Assembly (NCBI RefSeq): GCF_029510815.1
Contig: NZ_CP120360.1
Coordinates: 434,001 to 498,000, forward strand
Direction: 5' to 3'
DNA length: 64,000 nucleotides
DNA from: Janibacter sp. DB-40
Lineage (GTDB): Bacteria > Actinomycetota > Actinomycetes > Actinomycetales > Dermatophilaceae
The translations under genes were made by a program, and so were the position numbers. Each line of letters starts with the position of its first letter. Positions within the stretch are counted from its first letter, which is position 1. This document shows positions 45,658-54,805 of the stretch, piece by piece. Below the pieces are notes generated by a model. It saw nothing but the letters and a program-made list of their open reading frames with translations. It was not told the origin of the DNA and searched no databases.

Positions 45658-45969
45658 ATGGACATCCCCCCGCTCCTGCTCGAGGACCTCGACGCGCTCG
45701 CCCTCCGTCTGGAGCGCCTCGCCGACGACGTCGACGGGCTCGTCGCACGGACCGCGCACGGTACGAGCCGCTCGTGGCGGGGCCCGGCTGCCGACCGGCA
45801 CCGCGAGCTCGTCGCGGCGCACGCGGCCGACCTCACCGCCCTCGGCGCCGCCCTGCGGGGCGCGGCCGCCGCGGTGCGGGTGCTCGCGGCCGCTGCGTCC
45901 GAGCACCTGGCCATGCTCGGGGACCCCGCGACGGCGCGAGTCCCCCGCCCCGACCCGGCGCTGCCGTGA
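45658..45969 (+). CDS. WXG100-like small helical protein
   Basis: 103 residues from ATG 45658 (GTG 45652 also possible, same frame). Two long amphipathic helices separated by SWRGPAADRHR at about 38-48, the WxG-type turn, and an Ala-rich second helix; the length is near 100. This looks like an ESAT-6/WXG100 fold, though no YxxxD/E export signal is obvious at the end. Stop overlaps the next gene's GTG. No secretion-system genes are in the window. Confidence 0.55.
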   Translation: MDIPPLLLEDLDALALRLERLADDVDGLVARTAHGTSRSWRGPAADRHRELVAAHAADLTALGAALRGAAAAVRVLAAAASEHLAMLGDPATARVPRPDPALP

Positions 45970-47453
45970 GCCGCGAGCTCACCGTCACCGGCGGCACGCA
46001 CGGCCTGGCGGTCTCCTTCGAGGAGCTCGAGGACGGGGCGCAGGTCCTGGAGGTCGTCGGCCGGGACGTGGCCGAGACCGCGGTGCGCGTCGGCGCCACC
46101 GCGGTTGAGCCCGCTCTCGCCCTCGCGGGCGTGGTCGCACCGGTCGAGTACCTGGCCGCGGAGGCCGCGGTCCTCGACTGTGCCCGCGACGCCGTCGGGG
46201 TCTCGACGCAGGTGCTCGCCACCGCCGAGACGACCCGGGCGGCACTGGGGCTGTACCGCGCGGGGGAGCAGGCGGCCGAGGCGCTCTTCGACGTCGCAGC
46301 CACCTCGGTGGGTGTTGCTGTCGGCGCTTCCGTGCCCACCACGGCCCTGGCGGCCGCCCTCTTCACCCCGCTCCTGCTCCCGCGACTGCCGATGGTCGGC
46401 GCTCCCGCCACGGCCGCCCTCGTCGGTCTCGGCCTGGGCCTGGGCCAGGAGGTCGACGAGCTGCTCGTGCACGCGCCCGGACTCGTCCCGTTCGTGGCCG
46501 AGGGATTCGACGGTCTGGTCATCGGCCTCGGCAGGGGCACACCCGCGCTGGGGACCTGGCTGCGGTGGCGGTCCGGACGGCTGGGTGTGCCCTACCCGCC
46601 GCGCACGCAGCAGGAGGCACTGCAGGTTGTCGTCGCCGCGACCGGGGGGATCGCCCTCGACGAGTCCGACCACGAGGTGCGCGTGGTCCCACACGCCGTG
46701 ACGGTCGGGCGGGCACCCCGCAGTGTCGCCGACCTCGTCGACGACAGCGGCCCCACCTCGGGTGGCTCCCGGGTCCGGGTCGTCGGTGTCCCGCGCGCCG
46801 ACGGGTCGTGGACCTGGGTGGTCGACGTGCCGGGGACGCAGAGCTTCGCACCCCGGGCGGGGGAGAACCCCTGGGACCTCACCAGCAATGTCCTCCTCGC
46901 CGCGGGAGAGCAGACCCTGACGATGCAGGCCGTCACCCGCGCCCTCGCCGACGCCCAGCGGCGCACCGGGTCCGTCGGACGCAGCCGGGTGCTCCTCGGC
47001 GGCCGTAGCCAGGGCGGTCTCACCGCCGCCGCGCTCGCCGCCGACCCGCGGTTCCGCAGCCGCTTCCGGGTCACCCACGTCGTCACCGCGGGCGCCCCCG
47101 TCGCGGGCCTGGACGTCCCCGACGACGTGTCGGTCCTCAGCCTCGAGCACACCGAGGACCCCGTCGCCGGGCTCGACGGCGCGGACAACCCGGACCGCGA
47201 GGGCTGGGTGACCGTCGAGCGTCGCGTGGCCGACGTCCTCGGGCCCGACGACGGGGCGACGGACGCGCACGCCACCGAGCTGTACGCGCAGACCGCCCAC
47301 CTCGTCGACGAGAGCGACGACCCGTCGCTGCGGTCGTGGCGCGAGGGCGCGGACGCCTTTCTGGACGGCGAAGGGGGAGACCCGGTCGTCATCGACTACG
47401 CGGTCGAGCGGGTCCCGGCCGGGATGTCGGCAGTGGCAGGATCGGTCCCGTGA
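45966..47453 (+). CDS. Alpha/beta hydrolase with WXG-like N-terminal region
   Basis: 495 residues from GTG 45966. Residues 1-115 are Ala-rich helices resembling a second WXG/LXG-type hairpin, 115-165 is strongly hydrophobic, and 210-495 is an alpha/beta hydrolase: nucleophile Ser348 in GGRSQGG, Asp398 in HTEDPV and His445 in TAHLVDE as probable triad. Partner with the preceding small gene by overlap, and GTGA overlap joins it to menD. Although an alpha/beta hydrolase between menC and menD could suggest menH, the size and domains do not fit MenH. Confidence 0.75.
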   Translation: MSRELTVTGGTHGLAVSFEELEDGAQVLEVVGRDVAETAVRVGATAVEPALALAGVVAPVEYLAAEAAVLDCARDAVGVSTQVLATAETTRAALGLYRAGEQAAEALFDVAATSVGVAVGASVPTTALAAALFTPLLLPRLPMVGAPATAALVGLGLGLGQEVDELLVHAPGLVPFVAEGFDGLVIGLGRGTPALGTWLRWRSGRLGVPYPPRTQQEALQVVVAATGGIALDESDHEVRVVPHAVTVGRAPRSVADLVDDSGPTSGGSRVRVVGVPRADGSWTWVVDVPGTQSFAPRAGENPWDLTSNVLLAAGEQTLTMQAVTRALADAQRRTGSVGRSRVLLGGRSQGGLTAAALAADPRFRSRFRVTHVVTAGAPVAGLDVPDDVSVLSLEHTEDPVAGLDGADNPDREGWVTVERRVADVLGPDDGATDAHATELYAQTAHLVDESDDPSLRSWREGADAFLDGEGGDPVVIDYAVERVPAGMSAVAGSVP

Positions 47454-49198
47454 ATCCCTCGACGACCGGAGCCCGCGTCCTCCTCGACGAGCTCGTCCGG
47501 CTCGGCGTGCGTGAGATCGTCCTGTGCCCGGGCTCCCGCTCGGCGCCCCTCGCCTACGCCGCGCACGACCTCGACGCCTCCGGTCGGGCCCGGCTGCACG
47601 TGCGGGTCGACGAGCGCAGCGCGGCCTTCCTCGCCCTCGGGCTGGCCAAGGAGAGCCGGCGCCCGGCCGTCATCATCACCACGAGCGGCACCGCTGTCGC
47701 CAACCTCCACCCCGCCGTCCTCGAGGCGCACCACGGCGCGGTACCGCTCCTCCTGCTCACCGCGGACCGGCCACCCGAGCTGCGCGGAGTCGGTGCCAAC
47801 CAGGCGACCGACCAGCTCGGCATCTTCGGTGAGCACGTCCGGCTCGCCCTCGAGCTGGAGACCCCGCAGGACCCGCCCCGCCAGGCCGCGGCCTGGCGCA
47901 CCGGTGCCGCGCGCGCGTGGGCGGCCGCCACCGGGGCGCTCGGCGGGTCGGGTCTCGCCGGGCCCGTCCACCTCGACCTGCCCTACCGCGACCCCCTCGC
48001 GCCGGACACGTCCGCGGATCGATGTATTCGTGCGCCTCTGGACACGCCCGAATACATCGAACCAGTGAACCCGGTCGCCGGCCGCCCGGGTGGGACGCCG
48101 TGGGTGACCCTGCCGGCGCCCGCCCCGGTGACGACTGCCGCCGCCACGCCCCTCGCGCACGACCCGCAGACCCTTGTCGTCATCGGCGAGCTCCCGAGCG
48201 CCGAGCACCGTGCCGCCGCGCTGGACTGGGCGGCCCGCCACGGCGCGCCGGTCATCGCCGAGCCCGGCCCGGGGACGCACCCCCTGGTCCTCCCGCACGG
48301 TGCGCAGCTCCTCGCCGCCACCGAGTGGGTCGACGCGCACCTGCCCACCCGTCTCCTCGTCATCGGCCGACCGACCCTCGGGCGCACGATCCCGGCCCTC
48401 GCCCGTCGCCCCGGCGTGCGCGTCGAGGTTGTGACGCCGGCCGAGCCCGGCGCGGCGGGCTGGGCCGATGCCACGCACACGGCCGCCGCCGTCCACCCCT
48501 TCTCGGCTCTCGCCGGCGACGCGGAGGAGCGGGGGGTCACCCCCTTCGCCCGGACATGGCTGGGGGCCGCCGACCGGGTGGCCGACGCCCTGGGCGGTGC
48601 CGGTGACCTCGACGGGCCCACGACCGCCCGGACGCTGCACGACGCGGTGCCGGGGGAGAGCCTGGTGCTCCTCGGCAGCAGCAGCGTCGCCCGGGACCTG
48701 CACCTGGGCGTGCCACGGCCGCGGGCCGACGTGCACCCCGTGACCAGCCGCGGGCTGGCCGGCATCGACGGCTGCGTCTCGACGGCGGTCGGGCTGGCGC
48801 TGGCCCGCGCCGAGCCGACCTACGCCCTGCTCGGGGACCTGACCTTCCTCCACGACGCCAACGGGCTGCTCATCGGCCCCGACGAGCCGGTGCCGGACCT
48901 GACGATCGTGGTCGTCGACGACGACGGGGGCAGCATCTTCGACACCCTGGAGTACGGGGCGGCCGAGCACGCCGGGCCGATGCGCCGGCTCTTCACCACG
49001 CCGACGGGCGCGGACATCGAGGGTCTCTGCGCCGCGCACGGCGTGCCCGCCACGACCGCCCGGACCCCTGAGGACCTCACCCGCTCGATCGCGACCCCTG
49101 CCACGGGTGTCCGCGTGGTCCGGGTCCCCATCGCCGCGGGGTCCCGGCGCGCCGCGGGCGAGCGCACCCGGGCGGCCGTCACCGCGGCCCTGGGGTGA
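47450..49198 (+). CDS. menD: SEPHCHC synthase (MenD)
   Basis: 582 residues from GTG 47450. ThDP-dependent enzyme: LCPGSRSAPLAYAA (about 24-37) and VRVDERSAAFLALGLAK (pyrimidine domain), TSGTAVANLHPAVLEA, HLDLPYRDPL; and in the pyrophosphate domain GLAGIDGCVSTAVG and GDLTFLHDANGLL (ThDP/Mg site). It joins isochorismate and 2-oxoglutarate. The linker at about 190-205 is encoded by an AT-richer 12-bp inverted repeat (listed separately). Confidence 0.94.
   Translation: MNPSTTGARVLLDELVRLGVREIVLCPGSRSAPLAYAAHDLDASGRARLHVRVDERSAAFLALGLAKESRRPAVIITTSGTAVANLHPAVLEAHHGAVPLLLLTADRPPELRGVGANQATDQLGIFGEHVRLALELETPQDPPRQAAAWRTGAARAWAAATGALGGSGLAGPVHLDLPYRDPLAPDTSADRCIRAPLDTPEYIEPVNPVAGRPGGTPWVTLPAPAPVTTAAATPLAHDPQTLVVIGELPSAEHRAAALDWAARHGAPVIAEPGPGTHPLVLPHGAQLLAATEWVDAHLPTRLLVIGRPTLGRTIPALARRPGVRVEVVTPAEPGAAGWADATHTAAAVHPFSALAGDAEERGVTPFARTWLGAADRVADALGGAGDLDGPTTARTLHDAVPGESLVLLGSSSVARDLHLGVPRPRADVHPVTSRGLAGIDGCVSTAVGLALARAEPTYALLGDLTFLHDANGLLIGPDEPVPDLTIVVVDDDGGSIFDTLEYGAAEHAGPMRRLFTTPTGADIEGLCAAHGVPATTARTPEDLTRSIATPATGVRVVRVPIAAGSRRAAGERTRAAVTAALG
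48019..48060. repeat. 12-bp inverted repeat inside menD
   Basis: TCGATGTATTCG (48019-48030) and CGAATACATCGA (48049-48060) are perfect complements with an 18-base spacer. The arms are much richer in A/T than the surrounding 72%-GC gene. They encode part of the linker between MenD domains. Confidence 0.8.
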
Positions 49199-49217
49199 GG
49201 ACCCCTACCTTCGCGGG

Positions 49218-50519
49218 TCAGCCGCCGAGGGCGGTGCGCATCGGCAGCAGCTTGGCCACCGACTCCGCGACCTCGTCCTCGGCGCGGGAGCCGGCGACGA
49301 TGCCGCAGCCGGCGTAGAGGCGGAGGGAGTTGGGCGCGTCGTAGGAGCCGCACCGCAGCGCGATGCCCCACTCGCCGTCACCGGAGGCGTCCATCCAGCC
49401 GACCGGCCCGGCGTACCGCCCCCGGTCCATGTCCTCCAGCTCGGCGATGACCCGGTCGGCGTCCGCCGTCGGCGTGCCGCACACCGCCGCGCTCGGGTGC
49501 AGCGAGGCGGCCAGGGCGAGCGAGGTGGAGCTGTCGTCGACGACCCCCGCGACGTCCGTCGCCAGGTGCATCACGTTGTTCAGGTGCAGCACGAAGGGGG
49601 ACTCCGGCACGTTGATCGAGGAGGTGTGGTCGGTCAGGGCCTCCGCGACCGAGCGCACCGCGTACTCGTGCTCCTCGAGGTCCTTGCTGCTGCGGGCGAG
49701 CGACCCGGCGAGCGCCAGGTCGTGGCTGTCGTCACCGGTGCGTCGGATGGTGCCGGCGAGCACGCGGGAGGTCACGAGGCCACGCTCGAGGCGCACGAGC
49801 ATCTCGGGGGTGGCGCCCACCAGCCCGTCGACGGCGAAGACCCAGGTGGTGTCGTAGTCCTCGGCCAGGCGGGTGAGCAGCCAGCGGGGATCGATGCGCT
49901 CGTCCGCGGTCGCCTGCACGGAGCGCGCGAGGACGACCTTGTCCAGGTCCCCGGCGTTGATCCGGGAGACCGCCTCCTCGACGGCGGCGGCCCACCGCTC
50001 CTTGGTCAGGTCGCTGTCGGTGAAGGCGACCTCCCCGGGGTCCACGGGGGCGGTCTGGGACTCGAGCGGCTCGTCGGCCGTCGGGACCGCGGCGGCGGTG
50101 GTGGTCGTCGTCACCCAGGCCAGGTCACCGCGGCGCCCGACGACGACCTCGGGGACGACGAGCACGGACTCGGTGCCGGAGTGCGACGAGTAGGCCATCG
50201 ACCCGAAGGCGATGGGTCCGGTGCCGGGCTCGTCCACGTCGTCGCGCACGATCGCCTCGGCGGTGACCGTGCGCCACCACTCCTGCGCCCGGGCGAAGCG
50301 GTCCGACCCGCGCGAGCGGAAGGTCGCGACCGTGCCCCACCCGACCAGGCCCTCTCCCTTGCGCACCCAGGAGACGATGTCGCCCGCGTCCACCGGCTCC
50401 GGCAGCAGCTCCAGCAGGTCGCCGACCTGCGCCGCGGGGACGGAGATGGTGCGTACGACCAGGGCGGGTCGGGAGTGGCCGAGCGGCCCCGGGACGTCGT
50501 CGGGTGATGGAGATGTCAT
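49218..50519 (-). CDS. menF: Isochorismate synthase
   Basis: 433 residues from ATG 50519. Chorismate-binding family: [10 protein letters not shown] (about 196), [43 protein letters not shown] (about 342-352) and [24 protein letters not shown] with the Mg-binding Glu. It isomerises chorismate to isochorismate, the first step to menaquinone. Convergent with menD and divergent from menG. Confidence 0.94.
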   Translation of the reverse strand: MTSPSPDDVPGPLGHSRPALVVRTISVPAAQVGDLLELLPEPVDAGDIVSWVRKGEGLVGWGTVATFRSRGSDRFARAQEWWRTVTAEAIVRDDVDEPGTGPIAFGSMAYSSHSGTESVLVVPEVVVGRRGDLAWVTTTTTAAAVPTADEPLESQTAPVDPGEVAFTDSDLTKERWAAAVEEAVSRINAGDLDKVVLARSVQATADERIDPRWLLTRLAEDYDTTWVFAVDGLVGATPEMLVRLERGLVTSRVLAGTIRRTGDDSHDLALAGSLARSSKDLEEHEYAVRSVAEALTDHTSSINVPESPFVLHLNNVMHLATDVAGVVDDSSTSLALAASLHPSAAVCGTPTADADRVIAELEDMDRGRYAGPVGWMDASGDGEWGIALRCGSYDAPNSLRLYAGCGIVAGSRAEDEVAESVAKLLPMRTALGG

Positions 50520-50559
50520 GGCCGCCACAGCCTACGACTGCGGGTGCGAGGATGTGCAC

Positions 50560-51252
50560 ATGAGCCGCGCCACCCTGCAGAAGGACCCCAAGGCCGTCGC
50601 CGCGATGTTCGACGAGACCGCAGCGAAGTACGACCTCATGAACGACGTGATGTCCTTGGGCCAGACCCGCCTGTGGCGCCGGGCCGTCCTGCAGTCGCTC
50701 GAGCCGCGGCCCGGCCAGCGCATCCTCGACATCGCCGCGGGCACGGGGACCTCGTCGGTGCCGCTGCGCAAGGCGGGCGCGGACGTCGTCTCGGCCGACT
50801 TCTCGCTCGGCATGCTCCACCAGGGCCAGCACCAGTACCCCGACCTGGACTTCTCCGCGGCGGACGCGACGCGGCTGCCCTTCGCGGACGAGTCCTTCGA
50901 CACGGTGACCATGTCCTTCGGCTTCCGCAACGTCGTCGACAGCGGTGCGGCGCTCGGGGAGTTCCTGCGCGTGACCAAGCCGGGCGGCCGGCTGCTCATC
51001 TGCGAGTTCAGCCAGCCGGTCAACAAGGCCTTCCGCACGGTCTACTCGGAGTACCTCATGGCCGCCTTCCCGCCAGTGGCCCGCACGCTCAGCTCCAACC
51101 CCGACTCCTACGTCTACCTCGCCGAGTCGATCCAGGCCTGGCCCGCCCAGCACGAGCTCGCCACGACGATCGCCGCGGCCGGGTGGGCCGATGTGCAGTG
51201 GCGCAACCTGACCGGCGGCATCGTCGCGCTGCACCGAGCGACGAAGCCGTAG
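50560..51252 (+). CDS. menG: Demethylmenaquinone methyltransferase
   Basis: 230 residues from ATG 50560. UbiE/Men[21 protein letters not shown] at the start, SAM motif [15 protein letters not shown] (about 50-64), [10 protein letters not shown], and FGFRNVVD with the family signature. It methylates demethylmenaquinone to menaquinone with SAM, the last quinone step, before complex I uses the product. Confidence 0.95.
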   Translation: MSRATLQKDPKAVAAMFDETAAKYDLMNDVMSLGQTRLWRRAVLQSLEPRPGQRILDIAAGTGTSSVPLRKAGADVVSADFSLGMLHQGQHQYPDLDFSAADATRLPFADESFDTVTMSFGFRNVVDSGAALGEFLRVTKPGGRLLICEFSQPVNKAFRTVYSEYLMAAFPPVARTLSSNPDSYVYLAESIQAWPAQHELATTIAAAGWADVQWRNLTGGIVALHRATKP

Positions 51253-51593
51253 CGAGGATCCGAGCGAGGGACGAGGGAGGCCCGCAGCACGGCCGAGCGC
51301 GAGCACGGGACCGAGCGGCGAAGCCGTAGGGCCCCGTCGCCTCACCTGCCCCCCGAATATCGGGTCACCCGGTAAACCCCCGCTTCGCAAGGGTCTGATA
51401 CCGCTGCGAACCGGGGGAAAGTCCTGCACAGGTGCGAAGGGGGCTGCCCGCCCCGGCGGGGGAGCACCCCTTCGCCATCGGGCACCCCGGCGACGCCGCG
51501 AGGTTAGGTTCACCTGTGTCGTTCGCCTCGTCATGGAGAGGTAGGCTTCCCCGCGATCGTGAAATCCTTCACAAGCCCTCGAGGAACCCATTC
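51253..51593. promoter_or_regulatory. Intergenic region between menG and the reductase gene
   Basis: About 340 bases without a gene. It contains a near repeat of the menG end (ACCGAGCG-GAAGCCGTAG phrase at about 51234-51252 and 51312-51330), a CCCGCC-GGCGGG hairpin near 51450, a CRP-type site at 51558-51573 and a possible -10 TAGGCT at about 51542-51547. Confidence 0.5.
51558..51573 (+). promoter_or_regulatory. CRP/GlxR-type operator before the reductase gene
   Basis: CGTGAAATCCTTCACA fits TGTGA-N6-TCACA with one mismatch. It lies 20 bases before GTG 51594. If TAGGCT at 51542 is the -10, the site would cover the start point and act in repression. Confidence 0.4.
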
Positions 51594-52904
51594 GTGACCA
51601 GTGCACTGCCTGCGGCCGGTGATGGCCGCACCGCCGACGCCATCGTCGTCGGGGCCGGCCCCGGTGGCTCCGCGACAGCGGCATGGTTGGCGAAGGCCGG
51701 CAAGGACGTCGTCCTGCTGGAGAAGTCCACCTTCCCCCGCGACAAGATCTGCGGCGACGGCCTGACCCCCCGTGCCGTCCGCCAGCTGATCAACCTCGGG
51801 CTGCCCATGTCGGAGACCGACGGGTGGGCACACAACAAGGGCCTGCGGATCATCGGCGGCGGCATGACCCTCCAGCTCGACTGGCCGGACGTCGCCTCCT
51901 TCCCGGGCCAGGGCATGGTGCGTGCCCGGGCCGACCTCGACGAGGTGCTCGCCCGCCACGCTGCCGCCAGCGGCGCCACCCTTCTCGAGGGCCGCAACGT
52001 CGCCGAGCCGATCCTCGACGACCAGGACCGCATCATCGGCGTCACCGCCAAGGTCGTCGACCAGCGCGGCCGCGCCACCGGTGAGCGCGAGACCTACTAC
52101 GCACCGGTCGTCGTCGCCGCGGACGGCGTCTCCTCACGGCTGTCGGTGAAGATGGGGCGCGAGAAGCGCGAGGACCGACCGATGGCCGTCGCCGTGCGGG
52201 CCTACTACGAGACCCCCCGCCACGACGACGAGTACCTCGAGAGCCACCTCGAGCTGTGGTCGACGACGCCGAAGGGGGAGAAGATCCTCATGCCCGGGTA
52301 CGGCTGGCTCTTCGGCCTCGGCGACGGCCGCAGCAACGTCGGTCTGGGCGTGCTCAACACCTCGGAGGCCTTCGGCCGCACCGACTACAAGGACGTCATG
52401 CGCCGCTGGGTCGAGACGATGCCGCCCGAGTGGGGCATCAACGCCGACACGATGAGCGGGGACATCACCGCGGCCGCGCTGCCGATGGCCTTCAACCGCC
52501 AGCCGCTCTACGACCGCGGCCTGATGCTCGTCGGCGACTCCGGTGGCATGGTCAACCCCTTCAACGGCGAGGGCATCGACTACGCACTCGAGGCCGGCCA
52601 CGCCGCCGCGGAGACGATCCTCCAGGCGCTCGCCCGCCCGACCGCTGCCGACCGCGAGCGGGTCCTGCAGTCCTACGTCACCCGGATGAAGGACATGCAC
52701 GGCGGCTACTTCCGCCTCGGGGCGCAGTTCGCCAAGATCATCGGCAAGCCCGAGATCATGCGCCTGGCGACGAAGTACGGGCTGCCCCGGGAGACGCTGA
52801 TGAAGTTCATGCTCAAGCTCATGGCCAACCTGCCCGAGGAGAAGGGCGGCGGTGTCGATGACCGGCTCGTGCGCCTCCTGACCAGGATGGCTCCCAATGC
52901 CTGA
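51594..52904 (+). CDS. Geranylgeranyl reductase family flavoprotein (MenJ-like)
   Basis: 436 residues from GTG 51594, with GAGGAA eight bases before. FAD-binding GAGPGGSATAAWLA (20-33), DKICGDGLTPRAV, ADGVSSRLSVK, and the second FAD motif MLVGDSGGMVNPFNGEGIDYALEAG. Related to MenJ of Mycobacterium, which saturates one isoprene unit of menaquinone. The place between menG and nuo supports a role in menaquinone. A possible CRP-type site lies before it. Confidence 0.9.
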   Translation: MTSALPAAGDGRTADAIVVGAGPGGSATAAWLAKAGKDVVLLEKSTFPRDKICGDGLTPRAVRQLINLGLPMSETDGWAHNKGLRIIGGGMTLQLDWPDVASFPGQGMVRARADLDEVLARHAAASGATLLEGRNVAEPILDDQDRIIGVTAKVVDQRGRATGERETYYAPVVVAADGVSSRLSVKMGREKREDRPMAVAVRAYYETPRHDDEYLESHLELWSTTPKGEKILMPGYGWLFGLGDGRSNVGLGVLNTSEAFGRTDYKDVMRRWVETMPPEWGINADTMSGDITAAALPMAFNRQPLYDRGLMLVGDSGGMVNPFNGEGIDYALEAGHAAAETILQALARPTAADRERVLQSYVTRMKDMHGGYFRLGAQFAKIIGKPEIMRLATKYGLPRETLMKFMLKLMANLPEEKGGGVDDRLVRLLTRMAPNA

Positions 52905-52934
52905 GGGCACTGCAGGCAGGACGAGCGCCTGCCC

Positions 52935-52940
52935 TAGGAT
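52935..52940 (+). promoter_or_regulatory. Candidate -10 of the nuo operon
   Basis: TAGGAT about 46 bases before nuoA ATG, in the phrase CCTAGGATCGTC that resembles the CCTAGCGTYGTCC -10 contexts at 4316 and 38976. Here the mRNA would have a leader with a GCGAGG ribosome site. Confidence 0.45.
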
Positions 52941-52985
52941 CGTCAGTGGCGTGCATCACATGAGAGAAAGCGAGGCCGTGCAGCG

Positions 52986-53348
52986 ATGAACCCTTACATC
53001 CCGCTGCTGATCCTCTTCGCGCTCGGCCTCGGCTTCGCGCTCGTCTCGGTCGGCACGAGCCTGGTCGTCGGACCTGCTCGCTACAACGCCGCCAAGGCAC
53101 AGGCCTACGAGTGCGGCATCCAGCCGACTCCCCAGGCCGCTGAGGGTGGCAAGTTCCCGGTCAAGTACTACCTGACCGCAATGCTGTTCATCATCTTCGA
53201 CATCGAGGCCCTGTTCCTCTACCCCTTCGCCGTCGCCTTCGACGAGCTCGGGGCCTTCACCCTCGGTGCCGTGGTGCTCTTCCTGTTCAACGCGTTCTTC
53301 ATCGCAGACGCCTACGTCTGGCGTCGCGGCGGGTTCGAGTGGGACTGA
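52986..53348 (+). CDS. nuoA: NADH-quinone oxidoreductase subunit A
   Basis: 120 residues from ATG 52986. Three helices; YECGIQP near 37-43 and YYLTAMLFIIFDIEALFLYP near 61-80 are the ND3 signatures, including the acidic pair in the quinone/proton region. First gene of the operon for the 14-subunit complex, which transfers electrons from NADH to menaquinone and pumps protons. Confidence 0.97.
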   Translation: MNPYIPLLILFALGLGFALVSVGTSLVVGPARYNAAKAQAYECGIQPTPQAAEGGKFPVKYYLTAMLFIIFDIEALFLYPFAVAFDELGAFTLGAVVLFLFNAFFIADAYVWRRGGFEWD

Positions 53349-53366
53349 CGAGGACGGAGACGAAAA

Positions 53367-53954
53367 ATGGGACTTGAGGAGAAGCTGCCCTCGGGCTTTG
53401 CGCTGACGACGGTGGAGAAGCTCGCCGGCTACATGCGCAAGTCGTCGATGTGGCCTGCGACATTCGGTCTGGCCTGCTGCGCCATCGAGATGATGGCCGT
53501 CGGCACCCCGCACTACGACCTGGCCCGCTTCGGCATGGAGCGCTTCGCTGCGACTCCGCGCCAGGCCGACCTGATGATCGTCGCCGGGCGGGTGAGCAAC
53601 AAGATGGCACCGGTCGTGCGTCAGGTCTACGACCAGATGGCCAACCCCAAGTGGGTCATCTCGATGGGTGTGTGCGCCAGCTCCGGCGGCATGTTCAACA
53701 ACTACGCGATCGTCCAGGGCGTCGACCACATCATCCCGGTCGACATCTACCTGCCCGGGTGCCCGCCGCGCCCGGAGATGCTGCTCAACTCGATCATCAC
53801 GCTCCACGAGCAGGTCCAGAACACGCCGTTGGGAGTCAACCGGGAGGCGGCGGTCCGCGCGGCCGAGGCTGCCGCCCTCAAGGCGGTCCCGACCGAGCTG
53901 CAGGCCCCGACCCACGACCACGAGGCCCTCCTGGGAAGGAACCTGCTGGCATGA
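53367..53954 (+). CDS. nuoB: NADH-quinone oxidoreductase subunit B
   Basis: 195 residues from ATG 53367. LACCAIEMM (about 36-44), VCASSGGMF and PGCPPRPE give the four cysteines of the N2 cluster next to the quinone. The C-terminal 25 residues extend beyond the core. Stop overlaps nuoC by ATGA. Confidence 0.97.
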   Translation: MGLEEKLPSGFALTTVEKLAGYMRKSSMWPATFGLACCAIEMMAVGTPHYDLARFGMERFAATPRQADLMIVAGRVSNKMAPVVRQVYDQMANPKWVISMGVCASSGGMFNNYAIVQGVDHIIPVDIYLPGCPPRPEMLLNSIITLHEQVQNTPLGVNREAAVRAAEAAALKAVPTELQAPTHDHEALLGRNLLA

Positions 53955-54805
53955 CGGAGGAGAACGAGCCCACGGACGAGCCGGGCAAGGACGTCGACGC
54001 CCCCAGGCCCAAGGGCGTCCACCCGGAGGGCCCGGGTCTGGCAGGCAGCGCCCACGAGGACTACCCCTCGACCGAGGGCCTCACCGGTGACCAGCGCCCG
54101 GTCGAGTACACCAACGTCGGCGGGTCGCCCGAGGTGGGCGAGGTCGACCCGGACCACGCGCCGGCCATCCGGGGCCAGCGCGTCGGCATGTTCGGCGCAC
54201 GCCAGGGGCAGGACACCTCCGGCTACGGCGGGCTGCAGGCCCCGATCGCCTTCCCCGGAGCCGCCACGCGTCCCTACGGCGGCTGGTACGACGCCGCCGT
54301 CGACACCCTCGCCGAGGCGACCGGCTCCGACCTCGTCCAGCGGGTCGTCGTCCACGCCGACGAGCTGACCCTCCACGTGGGCCGCGAGGACCTCGTGCCC
54401 GTGATGCGCGCCCTGCGCGACCAGCCGGACCTGCGTTTCGAGATGTGCATGTCCGTCTCGGGCGTGCACTTCCTCGACGACACCGGTCGGGAGCTGCATG
54501 TGGCCTACCACCTGCTCTCGATCACCCACGGTGGCCGGCGCCTGCGCGTCGAGGTGACCGCCCCGGACGCCGACCCGCACATCCCGAGCATCGTCGAGGT
54601 CTACCCGGGTGCCGACTGGCACGAGCGCGAGACCTGGGACATGTTCGGCGTGGTCTTCGACGGCCACCCCGCGCTGACCCGCATCCTCATGCCCGACGAC
54701 TGGGCGGGCCACCCCCAGCGCAAGGACTACCCGCTGGGTGGCATCCCGGTGGAGTACAAGGGCGGCACCGTCCCGCCGCCCGACGAGCGGAGGTCGTACA
54801 ACTGA
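53951..54805 (+). CDS. nuoC: NADH-quinone oxidoreductase subunit C
   Basis: 284 residues from ATG 53951. About 100 disordered, Pro/Gly/Glu-rich residues precede the 30-kDa subunit domain; [16 protein letters not shown] (about 218-233) is the family signature. The long N-terminal extension is usual in actinobacteria. Shares one base with the nuoD start. Confidence 0.95.
   Translation: MTEENEPTDEPGKDVDAPRPKGVHPEGPGLAGSAHEDYPSTEGLTGDQRPVEYTNVGGSPEVGEVDPDHAPAIRGQRVGMFGARQGQDTSGYGGLQAPIAFPGAATRPYGGWYDAAVDTLAEATGSDLVQRVVVHADELTLHVGREDLVPVMRALRDQPDLRFEMCMSVSGVHFLDDTGRELHVAYHLLSITHGGRRLRVEVTAPDADPHIPSIVEVYPGADWHERETWDMFGVVFDGHPALTRILMPDDWAGHPQRKDYPLGGIPVEYKGGTVPPPDERRSYN

Noticed and set aside
45966..47453. 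The hydrolase between menC and menD as MenH
   Set aside because: It is twice MenH length, has a different nucleophile context and extra helical and hydrophobic domains, and is coupled to a WXG-like gene. The position alone is not enough.
51504..51515. A DtxR/IdeR iron box (TTAGGTTCACCT)
   Set aside because: Only the left half resembles the 19-bp consensus; the right half does not.
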